Assembly: GCF_902859705.1 (NCBI RefSeq)
Contig: NZ_CADIJO010000043.1
Span: forward strand, 1-34,071
Length of the DNA stretch: 34,071 nt
Direction of reading: 5' to 3'
Source of the DNA: Achromobacter deleyi
GTDB lineage: Bacteria > Pseudomonadota > Gammaproteobacteria > Burkholderiales > Burkholderiaceae_B
Positions 1 through 7,326 of this stretch are shown one piece after another. Positions within the stretch are counted from its first letter, which is position 1. Each line of letters opens with the position of its first letter. The position numbers and the translations under genes were made by a program. The notes under the pieces were generated by a model. That model was given only the letters and a program-made list of their open reading frames with translations, did not search any database and had not been told where the DNA came from.

Positions 1-38
1 CGCATTTGCAGTGCAAATTACATTTCTAGGAAATAACC

Positions 39-395
39 ATGCAAAAAGAAGTCTTCCAAGCCGACGACAACGGCTTGTTCCTGTATCAAACCCTCGCCAA
101 CGAGCTGGCGCTGACGCCCGGCAAGTTCAACATCCCCTTCGGCGCCTACGAAGACGCGCCGCCGCAGCCGGCACAAGGCCAATGGCCGCGGCGCGTCGGG
201 GATGCTTGGACGATGGTCGAGGACTATCGCACCACGCCGTTGTGGGTGGTGGAGTCGGGGGCGCCGTATTCGATCGGCACCGAACATGCCGGCGTTGACG
301 GCAACGTCAGCTATCCCGGTTGGGGACCGCTGCCGGCGTGGCTGACCGAAGTGGCGCCCAAGCCGCCGGCCTCGCAGCCGGTTGCAGCCGCCTAG
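39..395 (+). CDS. prophage tail-associated small protein (tail fibre assembly-like)
   Basis: The 118-residue product resembles small proteins encoded just after tail or tail-fibre genes in prophages of Bordetella and relatives; I recognise the general pattern (a start rich in aromatic residues, a GAYEDAPP stretch, and a C-terminal GPLPAWL motif followed by a Pro/Ala tail), not a defined domain. No membrane segment or signal peptide is visible. The start is supported by AGGAA at 28-32, six bases before the ATG. The gene ends three bases from the stop codon of the convergent integrase and is probably the last gene of a rightward tail operon that begins outside the window. A role in tail fibre assembly is inferred from position and resemblance only. 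Confidence 0.6.
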   Translation: MQKEVFQADDNGLFLYQTLANELALTPGKFNIPFGAYEDAPPQPAQGQWPRRVGDAWTMVEDYRTTPLWVVESGAPYSIGTEHAGVDGNVSYPGWGPLPAWLTEVAPKPPASQPVAAA

Positions 396-398
396 GCC

Positions 399-1421
399 TT
401 ACGCCGCCAAGGCAAGCGCGTCGAGTTCGCCCTCGCGTTCACGGCGCATTTCCTCCAGTTGGCGCCGGCCCAGCGGACTGCGGGTCAGTTTCTGCGCCAG
501 TTCCCTTCCGTGAGGGTGGTAGTAGCGCAGCAGCATCCGGGTATCGACGTTGCCGTTGACCTTCGCCAGTTCGTGGATCGCGAACACGGAGGCCATCTGC
601 GAGGTGCCTTCATGGCGCAGGTCATGGAACCGCAGATCGCGAAAATATGCGGTGTTCGGGCGCCGGCCGTACTGGCGGCACATGGACTCGTAGCGCAGGC
701 GGGCGCGGCGTCGGGCTCGGATGAAGGCGCGGGTGACCGAGCCTGGCTGCATCGTGAAGATGCGGCCGCGCATCGGCCTGCCGGTAACCCAGCGCCGCAG
801 CGCCTCGCGCGCTCGGGGCGTCAGGGGTACGTCACGGGCGCGGCCGTTCTTGGTATGCGGCAGATGCACCACGCCGTGCATCAGGTCCAGGTGCTCACGC
901 TGGATACCTACGACTTCAGACCGGCGCATGCCGGTTTCCTTGGCCACGGTCAGGATGGTCGGCAGTTCGGCCGACCGGGTGGCGCGGATGATCCATTCCA
1001 GTTCCTTGCGCGGGCAATCATCGTCTGACACCCCGCGCAGCGTGATGCGGTCAAAGAGACGCCGATCGCGTGCGTCATCCACCGCCGGCCTGCGCACCAG
1101 CTGCACGGGGTTGGCCAGTTGGTCAAAACCCCAGTCTTTGCGGATCACGGTGTAGACGTGCGACAGGAAAGCCATGCGCCGCACCACGGTGGCCGGCGCC
1201 CGGTCTTTCAGCCATTCGTCGCGCAGTTCGGTCAAGTCCGAGCTGCGAATACGGTCGACCGGCCGGATGGACAGGCGCGTTGCGCGCCAGATGCGCGCAA
1301 TCGACTGCTCGGCGGTGTGGCCTTTCTTCGTGGCGGACACCTCGGCCAGGTAACGCGTCAGCGCGTCGGCGAGGGTGGGGGCGGGCTTGCGGCGGGGCTG
1401 ACGACGGGTCCAGGGTTTCAT
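399..1421 (-). CDS. tyrosine recombinase / phage integrase
   Basis: This 340-residue site-specific recombinase would catalyse prophage integration and, with an excisionase, excision. The N-terminal part (about 15-110) looks like a SAM-like core-binding domain. The catalytic domain shows Arg166 in TGMRRSEV, Lys191 in HTKNGRAR, the HxLRH box at 266-270 (His266, Arg269), and a tyrosine in the RYYHP segment (Tyr300 by alignment with the usual RYxH). The position normally holding the second His or Trp (GH before the tyrosine) reads Gly-Asn here, Asn291. Length is normal for phage integrases. The gene runs leftwards against the tail gene and diverges from the lysis cassette, which is unusual because integrase genes normally sit at a prophage edge. 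The family call is secure; the target site is unknown. Confidence 0.93.
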   Translation of the reverse strand: MKPWTRRQPRRKPAPTLADALTRYLAEVSATKKGHTAEQSIARIWRATRLSIRPVDRIRSSDLTELRDEWLKDRAPATVVRRMAFLSHVYTVIRKDWGFDQLANPVQLVRRPAVDDARDRRLFDRITLRGVSDDDCPRKELEWIIRATRSAELPTILTVAKETGMRRSEVVGIQREHLDLMHGVVHLPHTKNGRARDVPLTPRAREALRRWVTGRPMRGRIFTMQPGSVTRAFIRARRRARLRYESMCRQYGRRPNTAYFRDLRFHDLRHEGTSQMASVFAIHELAKVNGNVDTRMLLRYYHPHGRELAQKLTRSPLGRRQLEEMRREREGELDALALAA

Positions 1422-1606
1422 GACGATTCAGGCTAGGGGGTAAGACCAATAAACGGAAACAGCATAAATGCCGAAGCAGGCGGGGCCTGGGGCAAACGGA
1501 CGACAGTGTCGCCCGGATTTCAAAATTCTCATCCGGCGCGCCACCGCGGCGCCCGTGATGTTCGCGGGAGGCAGCAATGCGCGCCGTCGACAGGAGCGGT
1601 GTAACC

Positions 1607-2068
1607 ATGGAACCGGGATCTACGGGATTGGGCGGTTTTGCCGCCCTGAAAATTGCGATGGCGTTCGGCATGCCGGCCGCGATGGCGGCGTTGATCGGCA
1701 TGTTGCTGATGCCGCCGCGCTCGCCGCGCGAGTTCGTGGCGCGCACCGCTTGTACGGTGGTCAGTTCATTTCTGTTCGGGCCGATATTGGCGATCGGCAT
1801 GATCGCCTGGATGCCCGACATCATGTCCTCCGCCTACTGGATGGCCGAGCGCACCGGGCTGGGCGAAGACGGGCTGCTGGCCATGTTCTACGTGCTGGGC
1901 CCCTGCATGCTGCTGGCCGGATTGCCGGCCTGGTGGGTGCTGGGCGCCTACCTGCGGCTGACGGCCAAGCTGCAGAACCAGGACCTGGTGGACTGGGCAG
2001 TCGAGATACGGCGCAAGACGCTGGGGTTGGAAACGCAATCAGACAAGGAGGGCAAGCATGACGCTTGA
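1607..2068 (+). CDS. putative phage holin
   Basis: The 153-residue protein has three predicted membrane segments (roughly residues 12-32, 48-72 and 90-115) and a charged C-terminus, which fits a holin that forms the timed inner-membrane lesion in host lysis. I did not recognise a named holin family with certainty. The ATG at 1607 is preferred over an in-frame ATG at 1577 because AGGAG at 1592-1596 lies 10 bases before it. Its stop overlaps the start of the next gene by 11 bases, as expected for a translationally coupled lysis cassette. The identification rests mainly on topology and on the endolysin- and spanin-like genes that follow. Confidence 0.65.
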   Translation: MEPGSTGLGGFAALKIAMAFGMPAAMAALIGMLLMPPRSPREFVARTACTVVSSFLFGPILAIGMIAWMPDIMSSAYWMAERTGLGEDGLLAMFYVLGPCMLLAGLPAWWVLGAYLRLTAKLQNQDLVDWAVEIRRKTLGLETQSDKEGKHDA

Positions 2069-2573
2069 CCAGATCATGGATAGCGCGGTGCGGCCGGCGA
2101 TGGCGCTGCTGCCCGCGCGGATGGACTCGCGGCAGGCGCATTGCCTGCTCTTGGCGATCGGCCTGCAGGAAAGCCGCTTCATTCACCGGCGCCAGATCGG
2201 CGGCCCGGCGCGCGGCTTCTGGCAGTTCGAGCAGGGCGGCGGGGTGCGCGGGGTGTTGACGCATCCGGCCTGCCGGGACGCCGCCAGCCAGGTCTGCCTG
2301 GCTCGCGGGGTGGTCGCGACCGCGCCGTCGGTGTACGCGCGGCTGGACCAGGACGACGTGCTGGCGGCGGCGTTTGCGCGCCTGTTGCTGTGGTCGGATC
2401 CGGCCAGCCTGCCGCGTATCGGCGACGCCGACTCGGCCTGGGCGCTGTACCTGCGCACCTGGCGGCCCGGCAAGCCCAAGCGGGATAGCTGGGACAGCCT
2501 GTACCAACGCGCCGTGGCGGCGGTGTCCGCCCCGGTGGCCAGGAGCGCAGCGCATGTTGCAACAGTGGATTAA
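2058..2573 (+). CDS. phage endolysin-like peptidoglycan hydrolase (lysozyme/transglycosylase fold)
   Basis: The 171-residue protein probably degrades peptidoglycan during lysis. The stretch at 32-52 has the Glu-Ser-Arg (38-40) context seen at the catalytic glutamate of lytic transglycosylases and goose-type lysozymes, followed by a GPARGFWQFE segment that matches the usual Gly-x-Phe/Met-Gln after that glutamate. The C-terminal part is rich in Trp and Tyr (SAWALYLRTWRPG). There is no signal peptide, so export would depend on the holin. The start overlaps the end of the holin-like gene, and the i-spanin starts 20 bases before its stop. Catalytic assignment is by motif resemblance; the exact bond cut is not determined. 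Confidence 0.7.
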   Translation: MTLDQIMDSAVRPAMALLPARMDSRQAHCLLLAIGLQESRFIHRRQIGGPARGFWQFEQGGGVRGVLTHPACRDAASQVCLARGVVATAPSVYARLDQDDVLAAAFARLLLWSDPASLPRIGDADSAWALYLRTWRPGKPKRDSWDSLYQRAVAAVSAPVARSAAHVATVD

Positions 2574-2826
2574 GCGGGGCCTCGGCGTCGTGGCGGCCGT
2601 GCTGGCGGGCCTGGCCGCCGTCGCCGGGGTTTATTGGAGGGGGCGGGCCATGGGCCGGGCGCAGGAACGCTCGGACAGTGAGGCCCGCCTCCAGGGGCGG
2701 GCGGCCGAAGCCCGCAAGGAGGCCAGGGATGTGCAGGAAAATGTGGCTCGCAGCGATGACGATGCCGTGGCTGATCGCCTCAAGTCTGGGTGGGTGCGCC
2801 AACCCCCCCCTGCGGACCGGGATTGA
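2554..2826 (+). CDS. i-spanin (Rz-like) lysis protein
   Basis: This 90-residue protein has one N-terminal membrane segment (about residues 10-30) followed by a charged, Ala/Glu/Arg-rich helix (about 38-75) that could form a coiled coil. That is the layout of Rz-type inner-membrane spanins, which join the inner and outer membranes at the last step of lysis. The ATG at 2554 is set by AGGAG at 2541-2545, eight bases upstream, and lies inside the end of the endolysin-like gene. The o-spanin gene starts inside this one in another frame, the classic Rz/Rz1 arrangement. It is shorter than lambda Rz (153 residues). A run of eight C at 2803-2810 lies near its 3' end. Confidence 0.75.
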   Translation: MLQQWIKRGLGVVAAVLAGLAAVAGVYWRGRAMGRAQERSDSEARLQGRAAEARKEARDVQENVARSDDDAVADRLKSGWVRQPPPADRD

Positions 2827-2947
2827 ATATTGCGATCACGCGCGGCCGGTCTATTTCAATTCCGCGGGGGAAGTGGATGCGACCCCGGCGAATATTCGCC
2901 GGCAAGTGCTCCAACATAATGAAACCGTTGCCAGGCTTTGTTTTTGA
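2729..2947 (+). CDS. o-spanin (Rz1/LysC-like) lysis lipoprotein
   Basis: The 72-residue product starts with basic residues and a short hydrophobic stretch ending in a lipobox-like Leu-Gly-Gly-Cys, then NPPLRTG and a segment beginning YCDHARPVYF. The last pattern is typical of Rz1-like LysC proteins of phages. It would be an outer-membrane lipoprotein that pairs with the Rz-like protein across the periplasm. The ATG at 2729 is chosen because AAGGAGG (2716-2722) lies six bases upstream; earlier in-frame ATGs have no such site. About 98 bases overlap the i-spanin gene in a different frame. The C8 run at 2803-2810 is read by both genes. Confidence 0.75.
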   Translation: MCRKMWLAAMTMPWLIASSLGGCANPPLRTGIEYCDHARPVYFNSAGEVDATPANIRRQVLQHNETVARLCF

Positions 2948-2978
2948 GGTAAATTGAGATCGCGATTTTCCAGCCGCG

Positions 2979-3008
2979 GGCGCCTTCTTTTTTTGGCGCC
3001 GGTTTTGC
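2979..3008 (+). terminator. possible terminator hairpin after the lysis cassette
   Basis: GGCGCC at 2979-2984 can pair with GGCGCC at 2995-3000 around a T-rich 10-base loop, followed by GGTTTTG. The stem is only six base pairs and the T-run after it is short, so this is a weak candidate. It sits where the rightward lysis transcript should end. Confidence 0.35.
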
Positions 3009-3105
3009 GCGGCGGATATTGTGTTGGGTTCTGGTTCTGCAATAATTTCTGACTTTTCACCGATGCGGGCCCATCGCCTGCACGGCAAGCTCCAGGAGAG
3101 GCGCT

Positions 3106-3171
3106 ATGGGTCAGGGGGTGCAGTATCGGCAGGCGCATTGCCCCGGGCACATGCGCGGCGGAGAACAATAA
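3106..3171 (+). CDS. possible 21-residue leader peptide upstream of the diguanylate cyclase
   Basis: An ATG at 3106 with AGGAG (3093-3097) eight bases upstream opens a 21-codon frame that ends in TAA at 3169-3171, one base before the ATG of the diguanylate cyclase gene at 3173. The peptide is polar, with Gln, Gly and His, and matches nothing I know. The good ribosome site and tight junction suggest translational coupling, but the frame is short enough to arise by chance. A possible promoter lies upstream (TTGTGT at 3019-3024, 16-base spacer, AATAAT at 3041-3046). Confidence 0.35.
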   Translation: MGQGVQYRQAHCPGHMRGGEQ

Positions 3172-3172
3172 T

Positions 3173-4747
3173 ATGCCCGACGGCGAAAGCCTGGCCGCTG
3201 CGCGGGTTCGTCCGCAGCACCGGTATTCCATGCGTACCGGCCTGCTGGCGTTGGTGTTCGCCTGTATTGCGCCGGCCCTGATGGTGGCGTCCGTCGCCGT
3301 CTACGAAAGCTACCAGATCCAGAAAGAACGGATATTCCGCGACACCATTTTCATGGCGCGCAATCTCACGGCCATTCTCGACCGTGAAATGACCGGGGTC
3401 GAGGCCGGGTTGCAGATGCTGGCGTCGTCGCCGGACCTGATCAGCGGCGACCTGGCCGGATTTCACCAGCGGGCCCGGGATGCCATCCGCTTCCAGATCG
3501 TCGACAGCTACGTCCTGACCGACAAGGAAGGCCATCAGGTGGTCAATACCCTGGTGCCCTATGGCACGCCGCTGCCGGCATCCGGGGTTTCGCAGGAACT
3601 GAGCCGGGTGTTCCGGGCGCGTGAGCCCGTGCTGAGCAGCCTGTTCATGGGCGCGGTCAGCCAGAATCCCACCATCGCGCTGGGTGTTCCCGTCATGCGC
3701 GGCGACGACGTGGCCTACAGCCTCAATGTCGGCCTGTCGCCCGAACGCATCGGCAACGTGCTGGGCCGCCGCGGGCTGCCCGATGGCTGGGTGACCGCGG
3801 TACTGGACAAGACCGGCACCATCGTGGCGCGCACGCGCGAGACGTCCAAGTTCGTCGGCCAGAAGGCCGTGCCGGCCCTGTCGCGGGCGGTCGAGCAGGA
3901 AAACGAAGGGTCGCTGGAAACCATTACCAAAGAGGGCACGCCGGTGTACACCGCCTTCAGCCGCTCGGCGCTGACCGGCTGGACGGTGGCCGCCGGGGCG
4001 CCGATGACGTTGCTCACGACCGATCTGTACCGTTCCATTGCCTGGCTGGCCCTGGGCACGCTGACGGCGTTTGGGCTGGGCCTATGGCTGGCATTGCGGC
4101 TGGCCAACCGCCTGACGTCCGCCGTGCAGGGCCTGGTGGCCCCGGCGCTGGCTCTGGGCGAGGGGCGCACCGTGGAATTGCCCGGCACGCGCGTCAAGGA
4201 AGCCGAAGAGGTCGGCACGGCGCTGTTGCAGGCCTCGCGCATGCTGGCACACGCCCAGCACCTGGCGCACTATGACCCGCTGACGGGGCTGTGCAACCGG
4301 GTGCTGTTCGGCGAGATGGTCCTGCGCGAGCTGGCCGTGGCACAGCGCAGCGGCGAATCCTTCGCCATCCTGGCGATCGACCTGGACGGTTTCAAGGCCG
4401 TCAACGACATGCATGGCCATGCCGCGGGCGACACCGTGCTCAAAGAGGCGGCCGACCGCATGGCCCGCGCCATCCGGGTTTCGGATGTGGCGGCGCGGCT
4501 GGGCGGCGACGAATTTGCCGTGCTGTTGATGGGCGCCGACCGCGACAACGCGCAGGCCGTGGCCGAGGCGCTGGTCGAAAGCCTGTCGTTGCCGTATCCC
4601 AAGATCCGGGTTGCCGTGTCGGCCAGCGTGGGCATTGCCGTGTTCCCGCAATCCGGCGTCACCATGCTGCAGTTGCTGGAACGCGCCGACATGGCGCTAT
4701 ACCGCGCCAAGGGCCTGGGCAAGCGGCGCGTTGCCTCGGACCGCTGA
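3173..4747 (+). CDS. membrane-bound diguanylate cyclase (sensor domain plus GGDEF)
   Basis: The 524-residue protein should make cyclic di-GMP from two GTP in response to an extracytoplasmic signal. It has a first membrane segment at about 22-44, a periplasmic PDC/Cache-like sensor region (about 45-285), a second membrane segment at about 287-309, a HAMP-like linker, and a C-terminal GGDEF domain. The active-site loop is an intact GGDEF at 444-448. An inhibitory I-site, RVSD at 435-438, lies exactly five residues before it, so product feedback inhibition is expected. No EAL domain follows. The start at 3173 has GGAG about 10 bases upstream and is nearly contiguous with the possible leader peptide; an in-frame ATG at 3230 is an alternative. 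The ligand is unknown. Confidence 0.92.
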   Translation: MPDGESLAAARVRPQHRYSMRTGLLALVFACIAPALMVASVAVYESYQIQKERIFRDTIFMARNLTAILDREMTGVEAGLQMLASSPDLISGDLAGFHQRARDAIRFQIVDSYVLTDKEGHQVVNTLVPYGTPLPASGVSQELSRVFRAREPVLSSLFMGAVSQNPTIALGVPVMRGDDVAYSLNVGLSPERIGNVLGRRGLPDGWVTAVLDKTGTIVARTRETSKFVGQKAVPALSRAVEQENEGSLETITKEGTPVYTAFSRSALTGWTVAAGAPMTLLTTDLYRSIAWLALGTLTAFGLGLWLALRLANRLTSAVQGLVAPALALGEGRTVELPGTRVKEAEEVGTALLQASRMLAHAQHLAHYDPLTGLCNRVLFGEMVLRELAVAQRSGESFAILAIDLDGFKAVNDMHGHAAGDTVLKEAADRMARAIRVSDVAARLGGDEFAVLLMGADRDNAQAVAEALVESLSLPYPKIRVAVSASVGIAVFPQSGVTMLQLLERADMALYRAKGLGKRRVASDR

Positions 4748-4761
4748 GGCGGGCCGGGCGC

Positions 4762-5010
4762 TCAGGCGTCGTGGCGCGGCGCGGGCGGCGGGGTCAGGGC
4801 CGTCAGCACCTCGCCCGACTTCAGCCGGTAACGCCGTTCGCCCAGGGCGATGACGCGTTCGCCTTCCGAGGTCCTGAGAATGTAGCGAGTGGTCGCGGCG
4901 CTGGCGGGCGGGTGGGTCCGGTCGGCCTGAGAAAAGACTTCTATCCGATAGAGTCGGCCGGATTCCGTCGTGGCCAGCACGTCGGTCAGCCTGCGTATTG
5001 AGATGGTCAT
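4762..5010 (-). CDS. small conserved-looking hypothetical protein
   Basis: This 82-residue frame has no membrane segment or signal peptide. It is rich in beta-prone and charged residues (about 20-70), with a Pro-rich C-terminus, and looks like a small soluble beta protein. I do not recognise the family. GGGAG lies about 10 bases upstream of its ATG on the minus strand. It is convergent with the diguanylate cyclase gene (14-base gap) and its start faces the YddG-like gene, so the two may share a divergent regulatory region. It is kept because no better gene occupies the interval and the ribosome site is reasonable. Confidence 0.6.
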   Translation of the reverse strand: MTISIRRLTDVLATTESGRLYRIEVFSQADRTHPPASAATTRYILRTSEGERVIALGERRYRLKSGEVLTALTPPPAPRHDA

Positions 5011-5183
5011 GCGGCTCGTTCTCCCTCTTGTGTGTTGTTCAACGGGCGCTTCTCTGGCATTTCATTCCCGTATGCCGACGGGTCCGGCGGCGGGGCTGCG
5101 GTTTTGGCTACACTCTCGACGGTTTGGCGCGCGCTTTGCCCGGCGCGGGCGGTGGCTTGAATTTCGGGCAATCGGAAAAAGTA

Positions 5184-6092
5184 ATGCAATTTGCTCCCAG
5201 CCGGAAGACGGCGACGTTCCTGGGATTGATGGCCGTGGTGCTCTGGGGCACCGTCGTGGGCCTGATCCGCAGTGTCAGCGAGAGTTTCGGCCCGATTGGC
5301 GGCGCGGCCCTGATCTATACGGTCGGATCGGCGTTCCTGGTATTGCTGCTGGGTTTTCCGAAACTGCGGTCTTTTCCGCGCTCGTACCTGATTTCAGGCA
5401 GCGTGCTGTTCGTTGCCTATGAAATCTGCCTGTCGCTATCGCTGGGATTTGCCGCCAACCGCGGCCAGGCCATCGAACTGGGCATCGTCAATTACCTGTG
5501 GCCGTGCTTCACGGTCATCCTGGCGATTCTGATCAATGGCCAGCGCGCGGGCCTCTGGGTGGTGCCCGGCATTGCGCTGTCGTTGTGCGGCATCGTCTGG
5601 GTGGTCGGCGGTTCGGGCGGGCTGTCCTGGGACGGCGTGGTCGCCAATGTCTCGAGCAATCCCCTCAGTTATGGCCTGGCGTTCAGCGGCGCCATTATCT
5701 GGGCCGTGTATTGCAACGTCACCAAACGCTTTGCCGACGGCAAGAATGGCGTGGCGCTGTTTTTCATGCTGACGGCGGCGGTGCTGTGGATCAAATACGG
5801 CTTGAGCGGCGAACCCGCACTGGTGTTTCGCGGGGCCAGCGTGCTGGAACTTTGCGTGACGGGGGGCGCGATGGCCGCCGGCTACGCGTTGTGGAATCTG
5901 GGGATACTCAAGGGCAACCTGACGCTGCTGGCCACCGCGTCGTATTTCACGCCGGTGCTGTCGACGTTTTTCGCGGCCGTATGGCTGTCCACGGCCTTGT
6001 CCGCTGCGTTCTGGCAGGGCGTGGCCATGGTGACCGCCGGCTCGTTGATCTGCTGGGCGGCCACGCGCGGCAGGCCTGCCCGGGGCGGCTAG
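5184..6092 (+). CDS. yddG: aromatic amino acid exporter, YddG family (DMT superfamily)
   Basis: The 302-residue membrane protein has about ten hydrophobic segments and follows the Escherichia coli YddG pattern closely: WGTVVGLIRSVSE near the N-terminus, GGAALIYTVGS, the AIELGIVNYLWP segment, and a C-terminal SYFTPVLST...FWQG stretch. YddG exports phenylalanine, tyrosine, tryptophan and some analogues across the inner membrane. The ATG at 5184 is chosen because the protein similarity begins there; the frame is open further upstream to 4998, but that extension is Arg/Cys-rich and not family-like. A possible -10 (TACACT at 5109-5114) would give a leader of about 60 bases. Substrate is inferred from family. 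Confidence 0.85.
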   Translation: MQFAPSRKTATFLGLMAVVLWGTVVGLIRSVSESFGPIGGAALIYTVGSAFLVLLLGFPKLRSFPRSYLISGSVLFVAYEICLSLSLGFAANRGQAIELGIVNYLWPCFTVILAILINGQRAGLWVVPGIALSLCGIVWVVGGSGGLSWDGVVANVSSNPLSYGLAFSGAIIWAVYCNVTKRFADGKNGVALFFMLTAAVLWIKYGLSGEPALVFRGASVLELCVTGGAMAAGYALWNLGILKGNLTLLATASYFTPVLSTFFAAVWLSTALSAAFWQGVAMVTAGSLICWAATRGRPARGG

Positions 6093-6116
6093 CCCCGGCC
6101 AGGCGCCCGCGCCGAC

Positions 6117-6308
6117 TCAATCCATGACCATGGTCTGCGCGACTGCGTAGCCAAGCGGAATGAGCAACAGGGATGCGAACAGGGAACTGATAATCGCCGC
6201 CGATATCTTCAGCCAGGGTTCGGGCCCTGCGCTTTGAACCGTTTGAATCACCAACGCGACGATACCCACAACCATCAAACAGCTGATAACCACTGCTACG
6301 TAAGTCAT
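6117..6308 (-). CDS. small two-helix membrane protein of unknown function
   Basis: The 63-residue product is nearly all hydrophobic, with two predicted membrane helices (about 4-26 and 34-58) separated by a short polar Gly-Pro-Glu-Pro turn. I do not recognise a family. The start has GGAG five bases upstream on the minus strand. It is convergent with the yddG-like gene, with a 24-base gap. It may be a small stress-type or regulatory membrane protein, but nothing in the sequence fixes a role. Confidence 0.6.
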   Translation of the reverse strand: MTYVAVVISCLMVVGIVALVIQTVQSAGPEPWLKISAAIISSLFASLLLIPLGYAVAQTMVMD

Positions 6309-6558
6309 GTTGTCTCCGTCCTCGCCTGATTAAAGGGATGCGGCCGCCGCTGCTGCGGTCTACATGTTTGGATTGATTGTGCGCCTGTATTCAGGCGGAT
6401 GGCGCTAGGGTTTTCCTGACGCCGAATCGCGGTGTGGCGTTTTTGCCGCGCACTGTGCAGCATGGAATGCATGTGCGCTCGCAGCATTGATGCCGGTCCG
6501 CCAGCCGCGCGCTTTGCGCTACGATGGCGACGTCGAGTCATTCCCCAGTCCGCCAAAC

Positions 6559-6813
6559 ATGCCGCAACGATTACGTCCGGGCACGCGCGCCACCCTGCAG
6601 GTCAGGCAATTGCTGCCGGGCGAATTCGCCTGGATCATCACGTTGCTCGACCCGGAAACGGGCAATGTGCGCAGCACCAATTATTCCGAGCGGCGCTATG
6701 CCAGCCAGGACGAGGCATCGGCCGCCGGCAAGGCCGCGGTCGTGGAATTCCTTGGGAAAGAGGCCCAGGAGGGCGCCGGCCCCCCTCGGGAAGGCAAGCC
6801 GCCCAAAGCCTGA
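6559..6813 (+). CDS. small hypothetical protein
   Basis: From the ATG at 6559 the product has 84 residues. It contains an LRPGTRATLQVRQLLPGEF segment and a C-terminal charged Gly/Pro tail, with no membrane segment, and is probably cytoplasmic. I do not recognise it. The start is uncertain: in-frame ATG 6490 (or TTG 6487) would add 23-24 residues. I prefer 6559 because similarity to a compact folded unit starts there and a -10-like TACGAT lies about 40 bases upstream, but no clear ribosome site supports either choice. A strong terminator follows directly. Confidence 0.55.
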   Translation: MPQRLRPGTRATLQVRQLLPGEFAWIITLLDPETGNVRSTNYSERRYASQDEASAAGKAAVVEFLGKEAQEGAGPPREGKPPKA

Positions 6814-6826
6814 CAGCCCCCATCAC

Positions 6827-6849
6827 GCCCTCGCCAGAGGGCTTTTTTT
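6827..6849 (+). terminator. Rho-independent terminator
   Basis: GCCCTC (6827-6832) pairs with GAGGGC (6837-6842) around a GCCA loop, followed by seven T. It terminates the gene ending at 6813. Confidence 0.85.
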
Positions 6850-6935
6850 CGCCTCGTGCAATGGGGAGAGGGGCTGGGCACGGCACTTGCTGGGTAGCGG
6901 ACCGGCGCAATTGGCGCCGCCGAGGAGACCCCGCC

Positions 6936-7127
6936 ATGACTCAACTCAATCACCGGCCACCGGGGGCACCGCAAGATGTGCCGCCCGACGATCCGCCGCT
7001 GCCCGGCAATCCGCAGCCGGACGACCCGCGTCCGGGCCCCAATCACGCTCCCGACGACCCGGGCGAGCCTGACGTGACGCCGCCAGCGCCCGATCCGCGC
7101 GCGCCCGGCACGATCGACCTGGCCTGA
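6936..7127 (+). CDS. small proline/aspartate-rich protein
   Basis: The 63-residue protein consists almost entirely of Pro, Asp, Gly and Asn, with repeated PDDP-like units (for example VPPDDPPLPG and QPDDPRPG), so it is probably disordered and acidic. No signal peptide or membrane segment is seen. The start is well supported: GAGGAG at 6922-6927 lies eight bases before the ATG. It stands between a terminator and a 24-residue membrane protein gene; all three genes from 6936 to 8253 run in the same direction. Function is unknown. Confidence 0.65.
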   Translation: MTQLNHRPPGAPQDVPPDDPPLPGNPQPDDPRPGPNHAPDDPGEPDVTPPAPDPRAPGTIDLA

Positions 7128-7179
7128 GCGCCTGCGTTGCTTCGCAATCCTATTTGTCCGCGACACCAAGGAGGTTTAC

Positions 7180-7254
7180 ATGCGTTCGATTCTGCTATGG
7201 CTGCTGGGGGTGCCCATTCCCATCATCATCCTGCTGGCGCTGTTCTGGCACTGA
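7180..7254 (+). CDS. 24-residue single-helix membrane protein
   Basis: This very short gene has a near-perfect ribosome site, AAGGAGG (7168-7174), five bases before its ATG. The product is one continuous hydrophobic helix starting MRSILLWLLG, with a double-Pro kink followed by three Ile in a row, and ending in Trp-His. I recall near-identical short peptides in other Proteobacteria, usually unannotated, but cannot verify this here. It lies 52 bases after the Pro-rich gene and 72 bases before a larger membrane protein gene, so co-transcription is likely. The role is unknown; insertion in the inner membrane is inferred from hydrophobicity. Confidence 0.75.
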   Translation: MRSILLWLLGVPIPIIILLALFWH

Positions 7255-7326
7255 CACCCCGCCGGGTTTCCGCGCCGACGCCTTCGATCCCGGCGCGGCC
7301 GCACAAACAATGAACAAGGAATAACC

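Noticed and set aside
1..3000. Diversity-generating retroelement as in some Bordetella phages
   Set aside because: No reverse transcriptase, template repeat or variable-repeat gene lies in the visible part of the prophage.
4998..5183. A 62-residue N-terminal extension of the YddG-like protein
   Set aside because: It is Arg/Cys-rich and unlike the family, and contains the likely promoter; the family match begins at 5184.
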